Origin: Tepidiphilus sp. J10
GTDB lineage: Bacteria > Pseudomonadota > Gammaproteobacteria > Burkholderiales > Thiobacillaceae
NCBI GenBank assembly: GCA_945897955.1
Contig: CAMDGQ010000028.1
Coordinates: 1-49,708 of the forward strand
Direction: 5' to 3'
DNA: 49,708 nt
The notes under the pieces are model-generated. The model did not search any database. It saw nothing but the letters and a program-made list of their open reading frames with translations, and was not told where the DNA came from. Numbering within the stretch: the first letter of the stretch is position 1; every line of letters begins with the position of its first letter. A program made the position numbers and the translations under genes. This document shows, one piece after another, positions 45,279 to 49,708 of the stretch.

Positions 45279-45331
45279 CTTCCGACGCCTTCGCTTCAAC
45301 GGACCATTCAGATTTTCCAGCCAAAACCCAA
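45279..45331. repeat. Direct repeat copy B (overlaps gene end)
   Basis: The second copy of the 53-base repeat (see 45104-45156). Bases from 45308 on are the final codons (LGFGWKI and stop) of the minus-strand gene. Only two bases differ from copy A, at the eighth position and in the GGGCC/GGACC step. Confidence 0.85.
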
Positions 45332-47068
45332 AACATGCAGGGCGGCCCGGAATTTCTCGGCTTGGTCTGTTCGCACCGCCAGGTGGCGAGGGCCGGCGGG
45401 CAGACAGAGTTTGGCGGTTTCCTTGTGCTCGACAATCTGGCGGGCGATCTCCGGGCTGGCGCATTCCAGTAGTACGGCGCTGGCGACGGTTTTCAGCGCG
45501 CCGCCCTGCTGCGCAACCGTCTTGATGAACGCTTCGACGCTGTCCGGTAGCGGCTGATCTTCGCTGGCGATCAGAAAATTGTGCAGAAGCGCGATGTCAT
45601 GGCCTTGCTCCACCGCCGCGACAGCTCGGGAGTGGTTGAGCCGCCAGGCGGTCTCCGTTTCCCGGGTCGCCCAGGTGTCCAGCAGCAATGATTCCTCCAT
45701 GCTGGGCGGTCCATCAGCCACCTTGATGTGCAGGCTGGGCAGGATGGATAGTTTTAGCGAGCTGGGCGGTCGGCATGGCGTGTAGTCGTCACGCAGGCCG
45801 AGGCAATAAGCGCCGAGTTCGGTCAATCGAAAATAGGCCAGTCCGTCATACCGACTCAGAAAACGCAGGTCGTCGATACCCCACAGGCGGCGGAAATCCT
45901 TACGAGCGCCCTCCGGGTTGATGTAAGCAATGTCAATCATCCCGAGCGGCGCGGCATATTCGAACAAAACCGCGAGCAGGTAGCGCAGCTGCAGAATTTC
46001 CCAGTCATGGAAGCCCTGGTAGCCCAGCGCACCGTAGTGCGCGTCGCTGATATAAAGCCGCCAGGGGTCGTGGCAGACCGTGAAGTCCATGTCCTCCGCG
46101 CGCATGAACCGGCCGAGTTCATCGACCTTGATCCAAGCGCCTACCGGGCAGTGGCCCAAGGCTTGATCTATTGCCGCGCGACGCGGTGCGATTGCCGCCA
46201 TGACGCGGCCCTTGCTTTTTTGGCCCTTGATGACATCCACCCGGCTGAACTCGTCGAGCAGGGTGTTCTTCAGCCATGTGTTCCAGAGCCCGCGCAACAC
46301 TTCGGCAGGCTGCGCGCTTAGCGCTTTGAGTCCGCCTCGAGTCAGGGCCAGTTTTGCGCCCTCCTGCTGTGCGAGTCCTCCGGCCTGCAACAACATTGGC
46401 CAGGCGAAGGCTTTGATTGCGCCAATCTCTTGATCCCACGCGTTTTTCTTCGGCGCCTCGGCGTAGAAATCGCCATTGGGTAGCTGACTGGCCAGCAGCT
46501 GAGTCGTGGCCGCGCCTGGCATGCGAGATTTGTCGCTCACTTTGACTTTGCCCTGTTCGACCAGGCGCAAAACCCTGGGCAGGTCACCCAGCGCCTCGTT
46601 TTCCATCACCCGTACAACAAACGGTGATGCATCCGAGGCATCGGGCAGCGCTTCTTCTGTCTTCAGGCTGGCCGGCTTGGGTGCGCTGACGAAGGCCTTG
46701 AGCGGCTCGCGCAGATCGAGCGGCACGCAGCGAGCACCCTCTTCGTAAAACAAGAACAGGGAAAGCAACGTGGGACGATCGCGGCGATCCGTTTTGACGC
46801 TGAATGCCGCACTCCTGCCGTACTTGGCCAGAAATTTTTGGCCATCGAAATAACCGCCCATGCTGTAAAGCGCCTCGGCCACCGCAGCCTGCTCCAGTTC
46901 GTCCAGACGCCGCCATAAACTGGATAGACCCAAGCCCTGATATTGGTGCATGACCGCCATAACCAACTCATCCTTGCGGCCGACCAGAGCGGCATCCGGT
47001 AACAATTGGCTGAATTGCTTGAGTTGGTCAACGGTGAAATTGGCGAGAGCCTGGCGCAGTGTCAGCAT
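45308..47068 (-). CDS. Helicase-associated-domain (XPB/Ssl2 N-terminal-like) protein
   Basis: A 586-residue cytoplasmic protein. It begins MLTLRQALANFTVDQLKQFSQLLP and has winged-helix-like blocks (LRLVEQGKVKVSDKSRMPGAATTQLLASQL, then WPMLLQAGGLAQQEGAKLALTRGGLKAL). This resembles the 'helicase-associated domain' (PF13625-type) found at the N-terminus of XPB-like helicases and in stand-alone bacterial proteins. There are no Walker motifs, so it is not itself a helicase. A role in DNA repair or transcription is inferred only. Its stop lies in the direct repeat described above. Confidence 0.6.
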   Translation of the reverse strand: MLTLRQALANFTVDQLKQFSQLLPDAALVGRKDELVMAVMHQYQGLGLSSLWRRLDELEQAAVAEALYSMGGYFDGQKFLAKYGRSAAFSVKTDRRDRPTLLSLFLFYEEGARCVPLDLREPLKAFVSAPKPASLKTEEALPDASDASPFVVRVMENEALGDLPRVLRLVEQGKVKVSDKSRMPGAATTQLLASQLPNGDFYAEAPKKNAWDQEIGAIKAFAWPMLLQAGGLAQQEGAKLALTRGGLKALSAQPAEVLRGLWNTWLKNTLLDEFSRVDVIKGQKSKGRVMAAIAPRRAAIDQALGHCPVGAWIKVDELGRFMRAEDMDFTVCHDPWRLYISDAHYGALGYQGFHDWEILQLRYLLAVLFEYAAPLGMIDIAYINPEGARKDFRRLWGIDDLRFLSRYDGLAYFRLTELGAYCLGLRDDYTPCRPPSSLKLSILPSLHIKVADGPPSMEESLLLDTWATRETETAWRLNHSRAVAAVEQGHDIALLHNFLIASEDQPLPDSVEAFIKTVAQQGGALKTVASAVLLECASPEIARQIVEHKETAKLCLPAGPRHLAVRTDQAEKFRAALHVLGFGWKI

Positions 47069-47218
47069 GGCGGCGGGGTGTGGTGGAAAAGGGCGAAAGG
47101 ATGCCAGTCGAGGCGGCGCTCGTGAAGTGAGCGCGGAGTGCGCTGTAATGAATTTTTGGAACTAGACGTCCGTGTGGCCACTGAAAACTCGGCCTCGCCC
47201 CGCGAGAGGGGCCGTTTG

Positions 47219-48196
47219 TTAGTGCATGGCGGCCAAAGCGTCGGCTGCCATGCAGCATTTCTTGTATTTCCTGCCGCTGCCGCAATGGCAGGGGTCGTTG
47301 CGGCCCAGCTTCGGTGTGGCGCGGATCAAGGTCTCGACCGGGCCGGCCCAGGCTGACGGCGAAGACGGCAACGCGGGAGGGTTCGCCGCGCGAGCGGCCT
47401 CTCGCTCGTCTTTCTCGCGCCAACGCGCCTGGCGTTTCAGAATTTCATCCTCGTCATAAAACGACCAGGGTTCGCAACGGCGCAGCCAATCCGGTTGATC
47501 GCCAGAGCGGGCGTAAGCGAGCGCGATATCGTTCTGATCGAAGGTCACGTTCAAGCTGCCGTATCGGGCTTGTTCTTCCGCCAGCTGTTCGAGACGCGCG
47601 TGGTAACGCTCCCTGGGAAAATCCAGCAGCAGATTGCCGGTCAAATTACGGTAATCCGGGTCATCCTCCGGATCGGTAAGTTGCTCGACGACCCAGTCCA
47701 GCGCGGCCTCCAGTTCCGCCTCACCCGCCATCAGGCCGGTGTTGATGATCACGTCGGGCGCCTGCACCCGGGTATACCAGTCCAGCGTTCGATCCAGCGC
47801 GATCTCGCGTACCTGTTCGACCACGCTGGCGGGCTTGTTGGCGAACAGGTGCGCCCAGTCGCCCGCCACCCAGTCGATCAGGTTTTCGTCCCCGCGTCGA
47901 TCCGCCATCACCAGGACATGCGCCAGTAATTGACCCGCCGCCTCATCCGGCAATTTGCCGAGGATGTAAATGCCATGCAATTGCGCCCACCATTGCCCGT
48001 TATCCAGTTCATCCAATGCTTCTATTGCGTCGTAAAACGCCGCCAGCGCCGCCACCATGCCTTCACCGCGCGCCACGCAGGCATCGAACAGCGATCGCGG
48101 GGCGCGATCCGCGTGCGCGATGAGCAGATCCAGCAGTTCCTCGGCGGTGGCGTTGTTCAGGGTGTCGGGGGCAATAACGGGCAGTGTGTTTGGCAT
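47219..48196 (-). CDS. DUF1186/SEC-C motif protein
   Basis: A 325-residue protein. Residues about 15-210 are a helical-repeat DUF1186-like region ([44 protein letters not shown]). The end, [24 protein letters not shown], is a SEC-C zinc-binding motif (C-x-C-x8-C-C), as at the SecA C-terminus. The function of such proteins is unknown; SEC-C binds zinc and can contact ribosomes or SecB. It lies 150 bases upstream of the helicase-associated gene. Confidence 0.87.
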   Translation of the reverse strand: MPNTLPVIAPDTLNNATAEELLDLLIAHADRAPRSLFDACVARGEGMVAALAAFYDAIEALDELDNGQWWAQLHGIYILGKLPDEAAGQLLAHVLVMADRRGDENLIDWVAGDWAHLFANKPASVVEQVREIALDRTLDWYTRVQAPDVIINTGLMAGEAELEAALDWVVEQLTDPEDDPDYRNLTGNLLLDFPRERYHARLEQLAEEQARYGSLNVTFDQNDIALAYARSGDQPDWLRRCEPWSFYDEDEILKRQARWREKDEREAARAANPPALPSSPSAWAGPVETLIRATPKLGRNDPCHCGSGRKYKKCCMAADALAAMH

Positions 48197-48250
48197 GGTC
48201 GGTATTCGGGAAATGGGAAAAGAGGGCGCGGCCCTCCGGTTTGTCCTTGT

Positions 48251-48550
48251 TCAGAAACCCCGCATCAGCAGATCAATGGCGGCAACGATGTCATTGCGTC
48301 GCCCGCTCAGGCTGGCGAGTGGATTTTTCAATATGTTGGCGGGAACCGCCGCCATGAATTGCGTGCTCATCACCAGGGATTCTTCCGCGATGTCGAAACA
48401 GGGATTGAGCGTGCGCGCCGGTTGCGGGGCGCTCGACAGGGGCAGCAAGGGCACCACCACCCGTGTGTTGAGATGCGACAGCAAGTCGGCCTGAATGTCG
48501 AGCAGGCAACCCGCGCCAGCAGGGTTTCGGTAAACGTCAAAGCGCGCCAT
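48251..48550 (-). CDS. ccdB: CcdB-type toxin
   Basis: A 99-residue toxin, MARFDVYRNPAGAGCLLDIQADLLSHLNTRVVVPL..., ending SGRRNDIVAAIDLLMRGF. The opening, VVVPLLP, and the R-x-x-I-x-x-A-I-x-x-L-x-x-G-F end match CcdB, which traps DNA gyrase (the E. coli end is NAINLMFWGI; the tryptophan is here R). Its start overlaps the CcdA stop by one base (TGATGG). The frame is open upstream, but that region is ccdA. Confidence 0.88.
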   Translation of the reverse strand: MARFDVYRNPAGAGCLLDIQADLLSHLNTRVVVPLLPLSSAPQPARTLNPCFDIAEESLVMSTQFMAAVPANILKNPLASLSGRRNDIVAAIDLLMRGF

Positions 48551-48798
48551 CAGAAGCCCCGATATTGCGCCAGCGGCAAACCTTGCTGCTCGACATAGGC
48601 ATTGGAACTCTCCAGCGCGGTCTGGTTTTCCTCCAGCCACAACGCCGCGCGACGTTCGGCAATGGCCCGAGCCAACCCCTGTTCCGCCGCGCGCGAGATG
48701 TTTACCTCCAACGCCCGCGCCTCGGCGAGCAATTGGGCGCTGATCGAAACATTGGTGGCGCGCCGCGCGCTGTCTGCTGTTTGGGGTGTATTTGCCAT
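48550..48798 (-). CDS. ccdA: CcdA-type antitoxin
   Basis: An 82-residue antitoxin. A ribbon-helix-helix N-terminal part (RATNVSISAQLLAEARALEVNISRAAEQGL) is followed by the CcdB-binding tail (RAALWLEENQTALESSNAYVEQQGLPLAQYRGF), which mirrors E. coli CcdA (ERWKAENQ...RFIEMNGSFAD). It binds and removes CcdB from gyrase and represses the pair. Confidence 0.9.
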   Translation of the reverse strand: MANTPQTADSARRATNVSISAQLLAEARALEVNISRAAEQGLARAIAERRAALWLEENQTALESSNAYVEQQGLPLAQYRGF

Positions 48799-48966
48799 GA
48801 GTTACTTTTGCATAATTGATGCGCGAAATGCTAGACATGAACCATGCGCAACTCAACGCATGTTTTTGCATGAGCTTCATGCTGAGGCTTGCGCTGGTGA
48901 GGCACAAGGGACGGAGTGCTGTGCCGGTTCCCGAAGTTCAGGTCGAACCCCACCGGGTGGGTTGCG

Positions 48967-49708
48967 CTATTCCCGATTCGACTTGTCGGTGAGGGGTTTT
49001 CTCGCTGCGGCATGGGTTTTTGCCGCTTTGACAAGCTGTCTCAGTTCTTGCGGGTCCGCGTCCAGATCGCCTGCCGGGTAGAGGTTGGGCAGGAGCGAGC
49101 CGAGTGCGTGCATCGGGAAACCGACTCGAACTTTGCCGCGCGGGGTATCCGAGACCAGGAATCCTTCAAGGACGAGCGCGTTAAGCACATCTCTCGCCGT
49201 CCTTTCCGGGAGGCCGCTCAGGCGACCCGCCTCCATCCGCTCAAACGCCCCGTTACTGAAGGCATGGATGAAGAGGTATGCGGATTCCGGCTTCAGGTCG
49301 AAGCGCACCTTTCGGAAAAAATGCTCAGCTCGAAACTTGAAGTTGTCGAGTGCAAACATTCTGCTCATGAATTTGGCCTGATCGACAGCAGTCTGCATGG
49401 CGAATTCGCAAAACTCCGCCAACCGCTGTTCGGACAAATTGCCGCGTCCATCGAGATCCCCCATGCGAGGCTGATCGGCTCCGGCCAGTTTCGCCTTGTA
49501 TTCCTCCATTGCTTTCGCAAAGCCTCGGGACATCGACCAGAGGCCCGCTGCATTGACGCCGCACGCACGCAACATGGCGTCGATAGCGATACGCGCGACA
49601 CGGCCGTTGCCATCCAGGAAGGGGTGTATCCATACAAGTCGATGATGAGCCGCGAAGGCCGCAAGAATGGCGTCCAACTTGCTGATTCCGCCCTTGCTCG
49701 ACGCGGCG
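48967..49708 (-). CDS. Fic-domain protein, N-terminus cut by window edge
   Basis: The open frame runs off the right edge; 247 codons are visible. Near the cut is the Fic motif HRLVWIHPFLDGNGRVARIAIDAML (H-P-F-x-D-G-N-G-R-x-x-R), whose histidine drives AMP transfer to a protein hydroxyl. The sequence then continues ADQPRMGDLDGRGNLSEQRLAEFCEF, and a winged helix (GRLSGLPERTARDVLNALVLEGFLVSD) lies at about the last 90 residues. The inhibitory helix that keeps many Fic proteins off would be upstream and is not visible. The target is unknown. It lies 168 bases from ccdA. Confidence 0.9.
   Translation of the reverse strand, partial: AASSKGGISKLDAILAAFAAHHRLVWIHPFLDGNGRVARIAIDAMLRACGVNAAGLWSMSRGFAKAMEEYKAKLAGADQPRMGDLDGRGNLSEQRLAEFCEFAMQTAVDQAKFMSRMFALDNFKFRAEHFFRKVRFDLKPESAYLFIHAFSNGAFERMEAGRLSGLPERTARDVLNALVLEGFLVSDTPRGKVRVGFPMHALGSLLPNLYPAGDLDADPQELRQLVKAAKTHAAARKPLTDKSNRE

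Overview
The window is a GC-rich chromosomal segment from a diazotrophic proteobacterium, most likely a betaproteobacterium of the Rhodocyclales/Nitrosomonadales type. That placement rests on protein similarity judged by eye and on gene order, because no rRNA or tRNA is present. Its core is a molybdenum nitrogenase region followed by molybdate transport and then a full Isc iron-sulfur assembly operon. These three functions together supply and build the nitrogenase metalloclusters.

Layout. 1-1.1 kb: small minus-strand metabolic genes (GNAT acetyltransferase cut by the edge, ABM-like protein, PaaI-type thioesterase). 1.2-2.7 kb: a divergent MocR-type regulator. 2.7-4.0 kb: a Phd/ParE toxin-antitoxin (TA) pair in mostly empty DNA. 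4.0-5.3 kb: a DUF2784 membrane protein and a cation diffusion facilitator with an N-terminal HMA-like domain. 5.38-11.45 kb: nifH-nifD-nifK-nifT-ferredoxin-nafY-DUF6129-like, led by a complete NifA/IHF/sigma-54 promoter, with a different palindromic repeat in each of four successive gaps. 11.5-15.5 kb: a ModE-type operator, modE, modA, an inserted TA pair, modB, modC. 15.5-16.1 kb: MazEF-like TA pair. 16.2-17.3 kb: Tat-exported transglutaminase-like protein. 17.5-19.5 kb: a second NifA/sigma-54 promoter driving a 4Fe-4S leucine-rich-repeat-variant (LRV) protein and an unrecognised 321-residue protein. 19.5-21.8 kb: mntP, an SSB-tailed protein, a DsrE-like exported protein and a CopD-like membrane protein. 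21.9-29.8 kb: cysE, iscR-iscS-iscU-iscA-hscB-hscA-DUF3050-fdx-iscX and an exported protein.

29.8-43.5 kb is one long minus-strand block for TonB-dependent metal uptake. It reads tonB-exbB-exbD-receptor-Asp-box propeller-thioredoxin-like-DUF2946, then a shortened receptor remnant, a PepSY-like protein, a 2Fe-2S ferredoxin, FecI-type sigma factor, FecR, an STN-type receptor and a DJ-1/PfpI protein. A second DUF2946 paralogue lies upstream of tonB. 43.6-49.7 kb: hflX, a helicase-associated-domain protein, a DUF1186/SEC-C protein, a CcdAB TA pair and a Fic protein cut by the right edge.

The best leads for undescribed biology are the NifA-controlled gene pair at 17.7-19.5 kb, the DUF3050 heme-oxygenase-like gene placed between hscA and fdx, the TA pair splitting modA from modBC, and the four unrelated palindromic elements in successive nif gaps.
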